34,503 bases of DNA, from assembly GCA_016719785.1 (NCBI GenBank), contig JADJYJ010000025.1, positions 1 to 34,503 of the forward strand. Direction: 5' to 3'. The DNA comes from Candidatus Amarolinea dominans (lineage in GTDB: Bacteria; Chloroflexota; Anaerolineae; SSC4; Amarolineaceae). Below the pieces are notes generated by a model. It was not told the DNA's origin and did no database searches. It worked only from the letters and a program-made list of their open reading frames with translations. The translations under genes were made by a program, and so were the position numbers. Shown one piece after another: positions 1 through 9,392 of this stretch; position 1 is the stretch's first letter; the number at the start of each line of letters is the position of its first letter.

Positions 1-457
1 CGCGAGAACGTAGGCGTTGGCAACTCGTTGAGGGCCTGCTGCTGCCGTGCGCTGAGGCGAGCCACGCGCTGCGCGCATATCCTCGGCCTCGCCAGAGGAG
101 TTGGCTCAGCAGGCCAGGCCGGGCCTGTTGATGTTTGAAGAGCGAACGTTCGGAGAAATGACGGTCCAGGGCGAGCTGCGCCATCGGCTCGCGATCTACG
201 TAGTGGCGGCGCAGCCCCGCGGCGCCGAGCGCGTCGCTGGCCTGCAGCCGCTGCAGGCCGTCAGTCAGCACCGCGCGCACCGCGTCGGGCAGCGAGGCGC
301 CGGGAGGGCGCTGTTGGGCTACCTGCACCAGGCGCCAATCGGCCAGGCGCGTCAGTGCCAGCAGCCCAGGGTCGTCGTGGTACGCGTGCAGCGCCTGCTT
401 GACGAGCGTCAGCCACGCCTGGCCGCTGCCGGTTTCAAGAGAAGAAGGCATACGCAT
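1..457 (-). CDS. Putative HTH regulator, N-terminal part (runs off left edge)
   Basis: This reading frame opens at ATG 457 (alternative ATG 451) and stays open to the window edge. A GAGGAG Shine-Dalgarno lies nine bases upstream and a good sigma-70 promoter lies at 509-538, which supports a real gene. Around residues 90-120 the protein reads RRHYVDREPMAQLALD followed by SERSLFKHQQ and LLSQLLW. This pattern resembles the sigma-region-4-like helix-turn-helix found at the N terminus of large Chloroflexota regulators. The last third looks frame-disturbed: plausible continuations (EAEDMRAAR, then a stretch ending QQQALNELP) lie in the other two frames near positions 90-100 and 62-75. That suggests small indels or sequencing errors. 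The HTH assignment is inference from pattern; the effector domain lies outside the window. Confidence 0.5.
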   Translation of the reverse strand, partial: MRMPSSLETGSGQAWLTLVKQALHAYHDDPGLLALTRLADWRLVQVAQQRPPGASLPDAVRAVLTDGLQRLQASDALGAAGLRRHYVDREPMAQLALDRHFSERSLFKHQQARPGLLSQLLWRGRGYARSAWLASAHGSSRPSTSCQRLRSR

Positions 458-508
458 AGGCAGACGCTCCTCAGCAATGCGGCAATGGAGATAGAGAATC
501 GTGCGTTC

Positions 509-538
509 ATTATAAGGGCAGATTGCACTCGCCGTCAA
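509..538 (-). promoter_or_regulatory. Sigma-70 promoter for the left-edge HTH gene
   Basis: On the minus strand a TTGACG -35 (533-538) and a TATAAT -10 (509-514) are separated by 18 bp. Transcription would start near 502, giving a leader of about 45 bases before ATG 457. It diverges from the promoter at 568-619. Confidence 0.6.
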
Positions 539-567
539 ACCACGCCCGCGGCGTTTGGCTGTATGCG

Positions 568-619
568 TGCAGAAAGAGTGCAGTCTTTGTGCAGTCCAAA
601 TGGGCGTAGGAGGTATACT
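568..619 (+). promoter_or_regulatory. Operator-promoter copy 1: three TGCAG direct repeats plus -10
   Basis: TGCAG occurs at 568, 579 and 590, exactly 11 bp apart, followed by a TATACT -10 box at 614-619. No good -35 is present; the third repeat sits just upstream of where it would be. The same arrangement recurs at 14985 and 17991. The spacing places all repeats on one face of the helix, as expected for tandem binding of an activator. It precedes the gene at 703 and lies between divergent promoters. Confidence 0.65.
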
Positions 620-702
620 GGGGTGCGGCGTACATGCAGAGGATGATTGGTGACAGCGGGGCGGGCGGGCGGTCTCTTGAGAAGTGAAGGTGAAGGTATA
701 CT

Positions 703-1690
703 ATGTCTACACAACATGATGACCAGAAACGAAGAACTGATCCGTGGGCGTTTCTGCCCATAGCAATCAGCGTTATCTCACTGTTGATTAACCGTCCATG
801 CGTGCCTCGACTGGCCGGCATGACCTCCGGCGTGCTGCTTGTCATAGCTTGGATTTTGTATTCCTCCGGCAAGGGGCAACCCTCCGAAGGTCGCAACGGT
901 CGAGATCAGGGTAGTGCCCATTCTAGCAACCCTTCCGCATCACCTCTGCCAACTAACTCGTTGGCTAAATTACGAAGGACCTTATCATTCGTTTTAGGTA
1001 CGATCGGTTTGGTCGCATGCTTCATATTCGTTTCCCCTGAGCCCTTTATCACTGACCAGGCATTTGGGATTCCTTTCCTATGCCCAACACCAACGCCAAC
1101 ACCAACGCCAACGGCGACACCAACGCCAACGCCAACGGCGACACCAACGCCAACGGCGACACCGACGCCAACGCCCATCTACAGTTTCGACTTCGAAAGC
1201 GGCACCCAATGCTGGCAAATCCGCTGGCTCGATGGCGTGCCATTTGGAGTTGCTGGCAGCGAAAGACAGACTATCATGACCTGCCCCACTTGCACCCAAT
1301 CCAATGCGCTCGAGTTCCAGGTTAATCTCAAAACGGCAACCCAGAACAAGGCACACATTGAACTCTCGACAGAGCACGGCTGCACTGTGCCAAGTCTGAT
1401 TCCCGCCACGGCGACGTTCACAGCCTGGGTATACCTGGCTGACAATGCACCTGGGGGTTTGCAGGCAGAATTCTTCGTCCAGGACACCAAGCAACACAAT
1501 TGGGCCTGGTACTCCAGCCAGACGCCGGTCGCGTTTGACCCCCGGCAAATGGACACAGGTCAAAGGGACATGGGCAGCGGGTAATTGGACCAATCCTGTA
1601 CTCAAGATTGGCCTCGAGATCAAGCCGACAGGATCCATTTCCGATCAGCAATTCATGGTTCGCGTGGATGATATTCGTATCTGGAAATAA
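703..1690 (+). CDS. Membrane-anchored protein with outside Cys-containing module (frameshifted)
   Basis: The first 120 residues hold three hydrophobic segments (about 16-32, 39-55 and 93-111), then a short Thr-Pro linker (about 127-158), then a beta-rich module starting YSFDFESGTQCW. The module is clearly paralogous to the two N-terminal modules of the next gene, sharing QCWxIR, PFGxxGSE, the CPxC pair and NWAWY/H. The frame opened at 703 stops at 1584. The paralogs show that the correct continuation (PGKWTQVKGTW to VRVDDIRIWK) lies in another frame ending at 1690. The break sits at a five-C run, 1539-1543, where one C appears extra. The likely topology is a membrane anchor presenting a ligand-binding module outside the cell. 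Function is unknown; carbohydrate binding is inferred only from its use in the neighbouring glycosidase. Confidence 0.6.
1083..1177 (+). repeat. Thr-Pro linker microrepeat
   Basis: This is a six-base periodic ACGCCA/ACACCA tract coding for alternating Thr and Pro with occasional Ala. It separates the membrane part from the outer module of the gene at 703. On the opposite strand it creates long spurious Val-Gly ORFs. Confidence 0.85.
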
Positions 1691-1729
1691 CTGCATAATA
1701 CGAAGTGTTTTGAGAGGAGCAAATGGGCG

Positions 1730-4700
1730 ATGAAAAAAGTCCTTTTCGCTGGTATATCGTGCATCCTTATCTTATGGGGAGGCATGTGTGCAACAACGTT
1801 GTCGGCAGAGAGTGCATCGGTTCAGGGCGATGATTTCAGCGCTCCCGATGCTGTCGTCTATCAATTCGACTTCGAGTCAACGAATCAGTGCTGGGCGATC
1901 CGAACCCTCAACGGCATCCCATTTGGGATACCAGGCAGTGAACAGGTAGTGAACGGCACCTGCCCTGGTTGTTCGGGCACAAAATCGCTTCAATTCCAGG
2001 TTAACTTTCAGGTTGCCAACGAGCACAAAGGGCAGATCGAGTATTCGTCTGAACGCGGATGTTCGATTACACGATCAATTCCCGCGAGAGCAGAATTCTC
2101 GACCTGGATTTACCTGGAACAGGACGGACCTGGAAATCTGGAGGCGGAGTTCTGGGTGCAAGACACGGATGCGCATAACTGGGCCTGGCACGCCAGCCGG
2201 CCAACGGTGGCTTTGCAGCCCGGTCAATGGGTGAGGTTAATCGGGGAAGGGTCGTGGACGAGTAACGCCTGGTTCAATCCTGTGCTCAAGTTCGGCATCG
2301 AGATCAAACCCACGCCTGGTACGGCAATCCCGCCTGGCGTCATCCCCATTCAGGTGGATGACATTGTCATTTCCGAACGAACCAGCCTGCACGATTTCGA
2401 CTTCGAAACCGGTACGCAGTGTTGGCGTATCCGCAGCCTGAACGGGACGTCGTTTGGCATTTCTGGCAGCGAGCGCGCAGTCACCGGCACCTGTCCCACG
2501 TGTAGCCCTACCCACTCGTTCCAGTTCCAGGTCAATTTCCAAACCGCCAATGATCACAAGGGGCAGGTGGAGTATTCGACGGAACGCGGATGCCCGTTAT
2601 CTTCAGCGATTCCTCCGAACACCCGGTTCTCAACCTGGCTCTATCTGCCGCCTGGCGCGCCTGACAACCTGGAAGCTGAGTTTTTCGTGCAGGATACGTC
2701 TGCCCACAACTGGACCTGGCATGCCAGCCGGCCTACGATTGACCTGGAACCCGGTCAATGGGTCAGACTGGTTGGTGAGAATACGTGGACGAACGGCTTC
2801 TGGGCCAATCCAGCGTTGAAGATCGGCATCGAGATCAAGTCCGAAGCCGGTACGCCGATTCCTGGCGGAATTGTCACTGTGCAAATGGACGACGTCAGGT
2901 TGACTACGCCAACCCCACCCACCTTGCGTCAATACCTGCCTTCTATCAGGACACCTGCGACGCTCCCCCTCGTTACTTGGGAGTATCGCGGCGCCAGTGT
3001 GGCTGGGTATTGGGTCAATGCCTATGATCCAGCCGGCAATGCCTATCAGACGGTAGACTACCTGGCCAGTGTGGGCGTAGACACGATGGCCGTCGTCACG
3101 ACCTGGTTCCAGGATACGTTGACAGACACCGTGATGTATGCCGACCCGCACGCTACGCCAAGTGATGGTCAACTGGCCGCGCTGATTGACTACGCGCACA
3201 GCAAAGGGCTGAAGGTCATGCTGAAACCGCACATTGACCCCCTGACCGGCTGGCGCGCCAACTTCAACCCAACTGATCCGGCCGCATGGTTTCAGCACTT
3301 CGAGAACGATTTCATCCTGCACTATGCGCGCCTGGCAGAAGCCCATCATGTGGAACTCTACTGCCTGGGAGCCGAGCTCGACTCGATGACCGCGGCGACC
3401 TACGAGGATGAATGGGAGGACATCATTGCCGATGTCCGGGCCGTGTATCATGGCAAACTCACCTACGCTGCGACCGAAGGCAAGATCAGGGACAGCGATT
3501 TATCCGTCCACTTCTGGCAGAGCTTAGATTATGCCGCATTGACGGTATACTTTGGCGTGTCACAGGTGCGGACACCGGTCGTGGATGATGCGGTGCACGC
3601 CTGGTTGAGTTCGCAGTACAAAGGATTCCTGGAACAGTGGTACGCCCGGCATGGCAAACCGATCATTTTTGCGGAGATTGGTTATCGCAGCATTGACTTC
3701 GCCGGCGTGGAATCGTGGCGGGGTGAAGGCCCCTAATGGCTGTAATGCGGGCGGGCCAAACTACCCCGCATGTTCCATCGCCCACAACAGCGCCGGGCAG
3801 GCCAATCAGTACGAGGCGCTCTTCCGTTTGGGGCGACAACCCTGGCTGGCGGCATTTTTGCCTGGCAGTTCGAGCCACGCGCGGGATGCACAGGCATCAC
3901 CGGCGGCGTTGGCAACACCGACTACGCCTTCTACGGTAAGCCGGCCGGCCAGGTTTTCCACCATTGGTTCGGAGCCTCTGACCCGCCTCCCGCGCTGACC
4001 TACCCTAATCTCACCGCACCACTGATTGACCACTTCAACTATGTGGATGGCGCCAGCGCGCAGCGCACCTGGCTGGTGCAAAGTTCGGGCAGCATGGCGT
4101 TGACGGCCGACAGCGCAGTCTATGCCCCGGTGACGGGCAATTCATGGTCTACCCGTATTCAGAGCCATGTGCCGGACGACGATCCTCGCTACGCCCAGTT
4201 GGTTGGTTACTTTTGCGAGGGTCATCGTGATTGGAGCCAGTATCACAGCCTGGAAATCTGGGTGCGCGCCGACGGGCTAAGAGGCGAACCGGCCGGAAGC
4301 GAGTTCTCGATTGCCCTGATTGACTCGCGCTCACAGAGTCGTGAAATCTGGCAGTCGAGCCGATTCCTGGACCGCCGTTTCATGCCTGAGCAGCCCAATG
4401 GCTGGATCCGCGCCCGAATTTCGTTGACAGCCGGCAACGATCGTAACCCCTGGCGCCACCCGACCGATTTCGTCGTACCAACCTGGGAGACCGTTCAGAA
4501 TGGTCAATTGAATCTAAACGCCCTGCGCGGCATCTGGATCAAGACCCTCACCGCGCGCAATCCCAGTCAATACCCCGACATCATGATTTGGGTGGACGAG
4601 GCAACGGCATCCCCTGACCCGGTATCGGTCATTCCTGCCCCGACATTGCCTGTTCTCGACGCCGTTGAATATGCCAACAGCGACAACGCTCGCTTCGTGT

Positions 4701-5887
4701 GGAAACGCAACCCGGACTTGACGGGTACCCTGACTTTGACGATAGATCCCACGCAACGCGCGCCTGTTGCCAACTCGACGCGTTCCCTGAAGATCGAGAG
4801 TAACATTCCATGCGCCAGCGGCGGCCTGGCCACGGCCAGCAACTACCTGCTGGGCGGGCCGTATGACCTGCGTGGCTACCGTTCGCTCAATCTACGGATT
4901 CGGGGTGATCAAGTCAATGCTTCCCCCTATGGCGGCGAATTCTCGGTGATCTTGATTGACAAAGATGGCGAGAAGTGGCAGGCCACGCGCTGGCTGGATC
5001 GCACGAGTGGGTCCAATGCACCCAGCACATACAACCGCTGGGATTGGGCGAAAATTTCCTTGACTGCGTCCACGGCCGATCGCGAGCCATGGTACCATCC
5101 GGCCGACTTTGTGATTCCCGAGTGGGAGACGGTTCACAATGGCGTGCTCGACCTCGACCAGGTGCAGGCGATCGTCGTCCGTTCGCGCACCACGGATACC
5201 GACTGTGCCCACTACCCGCGCCAGGTGGCCTGGATTGATCAGCTTCAAGCATCAACCAATGTCGTTGCCCCGCCGCCGTTGCCTGCGCTCCCGGTGATAG
5301 ATCACTTTGAATATCTGGATGATGACATTCTGCGTATCATCTGGAGATCTGCCAGTTCCGGTCAGGTTGTGATCTTCAGCGATGCCAGCACCCATGCCCC
5401 CGTGCCCGGCAGTACTCGCTCCATGAGAATCGAGGCGCACGTCCCAACCGCCGATGACCGTTACGCGCAAGTATGCACCAATTTCCTGAATGGGCCTCTC
5501 GATTTCAGCCCCTATCATCACCTGGACATCAGCGTCCGTGGAGATGGCGTCAATGCTCCGCCGTATGGGGGCGAATTCTCGATCATGCTCATCGAGTGGG
5601 ATGCCGCTGTCGAGAGAAACGATGGGGAAAAATGGCAGTCGAGCCGGTGGTTCAATCGCACGAGTTCCTGGAGCACTCCCCTGAGTATCGGTCTTTCGGG
5701 GAGCGGTCAGGGCGATCCGTGGGATCACCCCAACGACTTCATCGTACCGAGTCGGGAAACGCGCTACGATGGCGTCTTGAACCTGCACTCGATCAAGGGT
5801 GTCTGCATCAAGGCCTTGACCACTAACCAATCGAGTGGGAACTATCCTGATTTCAGCGTCTGGGTGGATGAATTGAAACTGAGATAG
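1730..5887 (+). CDS. Secreted GH113-like glycosidase with two N-terminal and three C-terminal modules (frameshifted)
   Basis: ATG 1730 follows AGGAG (1715-1719) and starts a signal peptide (residues 1-26). Two copies of a Cys-containing module follow (about 42-215 and 218-397). A TIM-barrel domain starts near residue 415 and resembles GH113/clan GH-A beta-mannanases: CLGAELDSM offers a candidate acid/base E549 and IIFAEIGYRS a candidate nucleophile E649. Three tandem CBM11-like modules of about 210 residues (from about 763, 972 and 1185) complete it. The frame hits TAA at 3734-3736 inside the barrel. Continuity is recovered through another frame (GCNAGGPNYPACSIAHNS, QANQYEALFR) and returns to the original frame by about 3850 (GIFAWQFEP). 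The whole span is divisible by three. Either small indels in the read or a recently broken gene explains this. The substrate, mannan or another beta-glycan, is inferred. Confidence 0.7.
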
Positions 5888-5895
5888 GGTAGGCA

Positions 5896-5929
5896 TTGAC
5901 ATCATGGTTTTCGATTGTCTGCGGACAAT
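5896..5929. promoter_or_regulatory. TTGACA box and palindrome upstream of the beta-helix gene
   Basis: A consensus -35 hexamer TTGACA lies at 5896-5901, and a perfect dyad ATTGTC-TGCG-GACAAT lies at 5914-5929. The dyad occupies the place where a -10 would be expected, and no clear -10 is visible. It could be an operator or a leader hairpin. A GGGAGG Shine-Dalgarno follows at about 5945-5950. Confidence 0.3.
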
Positions 5930-5955
5930 GATACCCCAGAACAAGGGAGGGAAAT

Positions 5956-7905
5956 ATGCAACCGTTAGCGACCGTCTTATCGTCCGGCATGGCTGGACAA
6001 GCGAACACGTGGCCCATAGTCAGAAAGAGATTGTTTGGCACATGGTTCAACATACTCGCTCTCGCAGTCGTTATCGCACTTGCCGGGGCCTTGGCTGGCC
6101 CGGTAACAGTTAGCGCCGAACCGGCTGAGCCAGGAGACCCCAATGGCCCAGTACAAGTTATCGAAGGCCCTGTGATGATCACGGACACCATGCCACTTGA
6201 ACCAGAGGACCCCTGCTCGGTGTCCGGTTTCATTGGCGCCAACGTGACCTGGAGTCCCGCGACCTGCAATCCTTACATCATGACGGGCAGCGTCATTGTG
6301 ATGTCAAGTGCGACGTTGACGATCGCGCCTGGGACGCGGGTGGAGGTGACGAGTCTGAAGGCATTGACGGTGCAGGGGACGTTGGTGGCCCGAGGGGTAG
6401 ACGGCAATCCAATCGTGTTCACGTCGAACGCCGCGAGCCCGGGCAAGGGGGACTGGGGCTACATCCATTTTGCCGATTCGAGCACAGACGCCACCGTGGA
6501 TGCCAATGGCAACTACGTGAGCGGCTCGATCTTGCAGTATGCCACCGTGGAGTATGCGGGCGGGGCCAGCATCAACGACAATGGCGCAGTTCGCATCGAG
6601 GCTTCTTCACCGTACATTGACCACAATACGATCCGCCTGAGCAGAACGGACGGCATCCACGCCTGGAGCAACGGCATACCGTACCTCTTCAACAACCAGG
6701 TGCTCAACAACGGTATCCCTGGATCAACTTCCGCCAAGGGCATCTACGTCGATAGCACGGGCGCCACCACCATCAAAGCCAATACGGTGCAAGGCAATAC
6801 GTACACCGGCATCGATGCGCTCTATGGCACGCCTGCCCTGCACGACAATATCGTCACCAGCAATGGATACCGTGGTATTTCGGTCAGTGGTGCAGTCAGT
6901 ACCATCAGCAACAACACCGTCAACAACAACAGCCAGGGAGGAATCTCCTTTTCCGGCAGCGCGTTCACCATTGACAACAACCACGTCAACGGCAACTCCG
7001 GACCCGGCATCTACGCCTTTGGAACGGGCAACATCTCCGCCAACACGGTTACCAACAACACGGATTGCGGTATCTATCGTGGTGGTAGCACCGGGGATGT
7101 CGTTGGCAATACGGTGACCGGTAATAGTACACCATATTACGGCGCAGGAATTCACTTCGATTCAAACGGCGATATCCGCGACAACAGCATCACCAACAAT
7201 ACAGCCGGATTGTATGGGGGTGGCATCTGGGCTACACTCAACAATAGCGGCGGCCAGATCAGCAACAACACCATTGCCAACAACTCAGCCGACGCAAGGC
7301 GGCGGCATTTATGTTTCAGGCTCCGTCGCCATTCTCAACAATGCCATCATCGGCAACTCCGCCCCCGCCGGCGGCGCGATCTACTCAGGTTACTATTCCC
7401 CCTACGGTTGCAGCGGCGCTGTCACCGGCAACGACATCACTAACAACAAGCGGCCCAAAACCATAACGGCGGCGGCCTCTACCTGGGTAACGGCTGCCGC
7501 CCCAATATCAACGACAACGATATCTACGGCAACTCCGCCGGCAGCCCCTCCCTCCTCAACGACATCTTCAACGGTAACCACGTCGGCTTTGACGTCAATG
7601 CCCAGAATAACTACTGGGGTACGACCGATTCGAACGTGATCGAGGAGCATGTCTGGCACTTCTTCGATGACTCCTCCTTCAGTATCGTAAACTATTATCC
7701 ATTCCGCGCCGAGCCGGTAACCACGCCAGATTTCGATCTGGACGGTAACGGTGTCGTGGATGTTTTGGATGTCGTTGTCATTGCTGGCGAATGGGGCGCC
7801 ACAGATGCCACTGCTTTGTTATTGTACGACTTCAACCACAACAGCATCGTCGATATTGGCGACATCATGCTGGTGGTGGGGCATTTTGGCCCTGTAGCAC
7901 AATAA
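5956..7905 (+). CDS. Secreted parallel beta-helix protein with C-terminal dockerin-like domain (frameshifted)
   Basis: The start follows GGGAGG. A long basic N-region precedes a hydrophobic signal segment (about residues 29-48) with a VSA cleavage site. Residues of about 90-560 are short repeats rich in NTI, NNN and GGI/GGG, typical of right-handed parallel beta-helix (NosD/pectate-lyase-like) folds, ending in a QNNYWGTTDSNVI motif. The C terminus holds two calcium-loop-like repeats, DLDGNGVVDVLD and DFNHNSIVDIGD, like dockerin type I halves. The opening frame breaks near 7294-7300, runs in a second frame (GGGIYVSGSVAILNN), and returns to the first frame near 7450 (GGGLYLGNGC). The total length is divisible by three. 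The role is probably polysaccharide binding or cleavage on the cell surface; no catalytic residues are identifiable. Confidence 0.7.
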
Positions 7906-7985
7906 CGATCTGTATCGCTGGTTAGTGGAAAGGATGAAGCGATACCAATCGCGTAAGAATCGTTGATGTGGCAACCTGCCGATAG

Positions 7986-8015
7986 TCTCTGCGCAAGCGA
8001 AGCCAGTCGCAGAGA
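7986..8015. repeat. Intergenic hairpin
   Basis: TCTCTGCG (7986-7993) pairs perfectly with CGCAGAGA (8008-8015) around a 14-base loop. It is followed by no T-tract, so it looks like a repeat-type hairpin and not an intrinsic terminator, although it lies 80 bases past a stop codon. Confidence 0.4.
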
Positions 8016-8053
8016 TAGTTGGCACGAGGCCACGTTGGCAAAGTTACCAACGG

Positions 8054-8182
8054 CAACCGTTCCGGCCCTGACACGTGGGGAAGCGAGGCTTAGCGCCGTG
8101 AGCGGTTGCCGATCTTTTTGCATCCGCCAACTTCCATCACTCGTGCGCAGCCCGGTCCCTCGGCTGCGCACAGTCCCTCGGG
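8054..8182. repeat. 129-bp direct repeat, copy A
   Basis: This segment matches 8553-8681 base for base over most of its length, without gaps. Its own ends contain a short dyad (GGCAACCG near 8052 against CGGTTGCC near 8104). The two copies flank a gene remnant and a nested inverted repeat. Confidence 0.8.
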
Positions 8183-8211
8183 AGGTCAATGGGGCAGTCG
8201 ACGGAGTCGCT

Positions 8212-8380
8212 GGATCACGAAGGCGCGAAGGGACACTGGATCACGAAGGCGCGAAGCGACGCGAAGGGCACGAAGCGCGAAGAACGCGAAGGAAGGCTCC
8301 ACCATGTATGCTCAATCTTGTCACCGCAGGAACCCCTTCGTGCTTCGCGTTCTTCGTGCGCCTTCGTGGCTTCGTGATCC
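8212..8380. repeat. Nested inverted repeat built from a CGAAG motif
   Basis: GGATCACGAAG occurs twice directly (8212 and 8238) and once inverted (8370-8380). An inner 13-bp arm, 8279-8291, matches 8343-8355 perfectly. The whole is a long imperfect hairpin of CGAAG/CTTCG words, a repeat style common in large environmental bacterial genomes. No transposase is associated. ORFs called here are spurious. Confidence 0.75.
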
Positions 8381-8398
8381 AAACCCTTTCGGCATCGA

Positions 8399-8515
8399 GG
8401 CGGACTGGCGGCCGGTGGCAACGGCGGCGTGAACATCGTGGATATCCTGCGCGTGGCCAGTCAGTTCGGTCAGTCTGCGCCCTTCCCGCCGCTGCGGCCG
8501 GAGGTGCAGGGCTAA
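8399..8515 (+). pseudogene. Orphan C-terminal dockerin-like remnant
   Basis: One frame reads GGNGGVNIVDILRVASQFG and continues to a TAA at 8513-8515. NGGVNIVDILRVASQFG is a good second half of a dockerin type I-like repeat, as in the proteins at 5956 and 18114. It has no start codon, no first calcium loop and no upstream protein. The sequence before it is the hairpin repeat at 8212-8380. It is most simply the tail of a secreted protein gene whose body was lost by repeat-mediated rearrangement. Confidence 0.55.
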
Positions 8516-8552
8516 CATTCGATCTACCTGGTGATCGCCATCACACCAACGA

Positions 8553-8681
8553 CAACCGTTCCGGCCCTGACACGTGGGGAAGCGAGGCTTAGCGCCGTGA
8601 GCGGTTGCCGTTTCCTTGGCATCTGCCAACTCCCATCAATCGTGCGCCGCCCGGTCCCTCGGCTGCGCACAGTCCCCCGGG
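8553..8681. repeat. 129-bp direct repeat, copy B
   Basis: This is the second copy of the element at 8054-8182, 499 bp downstream in the same orientation. Mismatches are scattered, for example around the middle of the unit, so the duplication is not brand new. Confidence 0.8.
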
Positions 8682-8954
8682 CTGTCAAACCGGCCGGCAG
8701 AGTGACCCAAGTCAAGCTGCGGGCGGCCCGCTACGACCGTTTCGTCACGCTTGTACATTGGCGGCACACGCCAGCTACCCGGCGAATCCAACCACCTGCT
8801 GTTTTCGGCCTCTCCGTTCCCAGAAATTTGGCGCCATCGTGCAGCCGTAGGCCAACGAAACTATTTCCAAGGCGGGCGGTTGACGCGAATCAGTTTGCCA
8901 ATTAGAGGTAAGGCCGCAGCAATCGCTTGATCAATTCTCTGCGCCTGACCTGCA
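8682..8954. other. Non-coding stretch, no supported gene
   Basis: I see no start with a ribosome binding site here. One plus-strand frame from about 8753 (YIGGTRQLPGESNHLL) reads like a degraded peptide but has no start. A 35-residue minus frame overlapping the end of the DUF433 gene (about 8968-8861) could be a tiny downstream ORF. Neither is convincing. Confidence 0.4.
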
Positions 8955-9281
8955 TCAGGCCTCTTCATTTTCACGGATAGCCTGTTCGATTTCACCGGGG
9001 TGTGCCGCCACATAGGCCCAGGCGTTACGCAAATCGGCCGGTCGCAAGGTTGGAAAGTTGCTGAGAATGCGTTCCTCCGACCATCCCAAGCGGCGGTAGC
9101 CTGCAAGCGACCAGACCGGGATGCGCGTGCGGATAATACAGGCGGCGCCACCGGCGATGTCAGAACTCTTCTCGATTCCCGGCCAGGTGTGAGTCAGATC
9201 AGCGACCAAGACCTGCAGCAAATGCAATTTATCCGGCATTGGCAATGCCAGGAGCTCGGATTCAAGTTGAATTGTCAACAT
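8955..9281 (-). CDS. DUF433-family antitoxin-like protein
   Basis: The start at ATG 9281 (MLTIQLESELLALP) follows AAGGAG at a spacing of eight bases; a longer start at 9338 lacks a ribosome site and overlaps the promoter. The 108-residue product has a helical N terminus and then the DUF433 signature: IAGGAACIIRTRIPVWSL, then LGWSEERILSNFPTL, LRNAWAYVAAHPGEI. DUF433 proteins are small winged-helix-like antitoxins, usually next to a PIN-like DUF5615 toxin. No such toxin is visible downstream; only a 35-residue frame follows. It is transcribed from its own promoter at 9320-9348. It may be a solitary antitoxin or the survivor of a degraded toxin-antitoxin pair. Confidence 0.75.
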   Translation of the reverse strand: MLTIQLESELLALPMPDKLHLLQVLVADLTHTWPGIEKSSDIAGGAACIIRTRIPVWSLAGYRRLGWSEERILSNFPTLRPADLRNAWAYVAAHPGEIEQAIRENEEA

Positions 9282-9319
9282 GGCATCTCTCCTTTGCTTA
9301 TGTTTTGCCTCTGCGCGAG

Positions 9320-9348
9320 AGTATAGCAGTCTGGACAAGAACGATCAA
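9320..9348 (-). promoter_or_regulatory. Sigma-70 promoter for the DUF433 gene
   Basis: On the minus strand a TTGATC -35 (9343-9348) and a TATACT -10 (9320-9325) are spaced by 17 bp. This makes the gene independent of the ABC transporter operon upstream. Confidence 0.6.
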
Positions 9349-9392
9349 GATGGTTCCAAATTGGTATGAATTTTGGGGGTCTGCAAATCGGG

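Noticed and set aside
568..594. Classical Pho box
   Set aside because: The 11-bp direct-repeat geometry is alike, but the repeated word TGCAG does not match the known Pho box words, and no phosphate genes are present.
101..646. Plus-strand ORF of 181 codons
   Set aside because: It runs antisense to the HTH gene and then straight through a divergent promoter and operator copy 1; no ribosome site.
906..1178. Minus-strand ORFs rich in Val-Gly opposite the Thr-Pro linkers (here and at about 16731-17270, 22663-23448, 27060-27869)
   Set aside because: They are antisense readings of the C/A-rich linker repeats, have no ribosome sites and no domain content.
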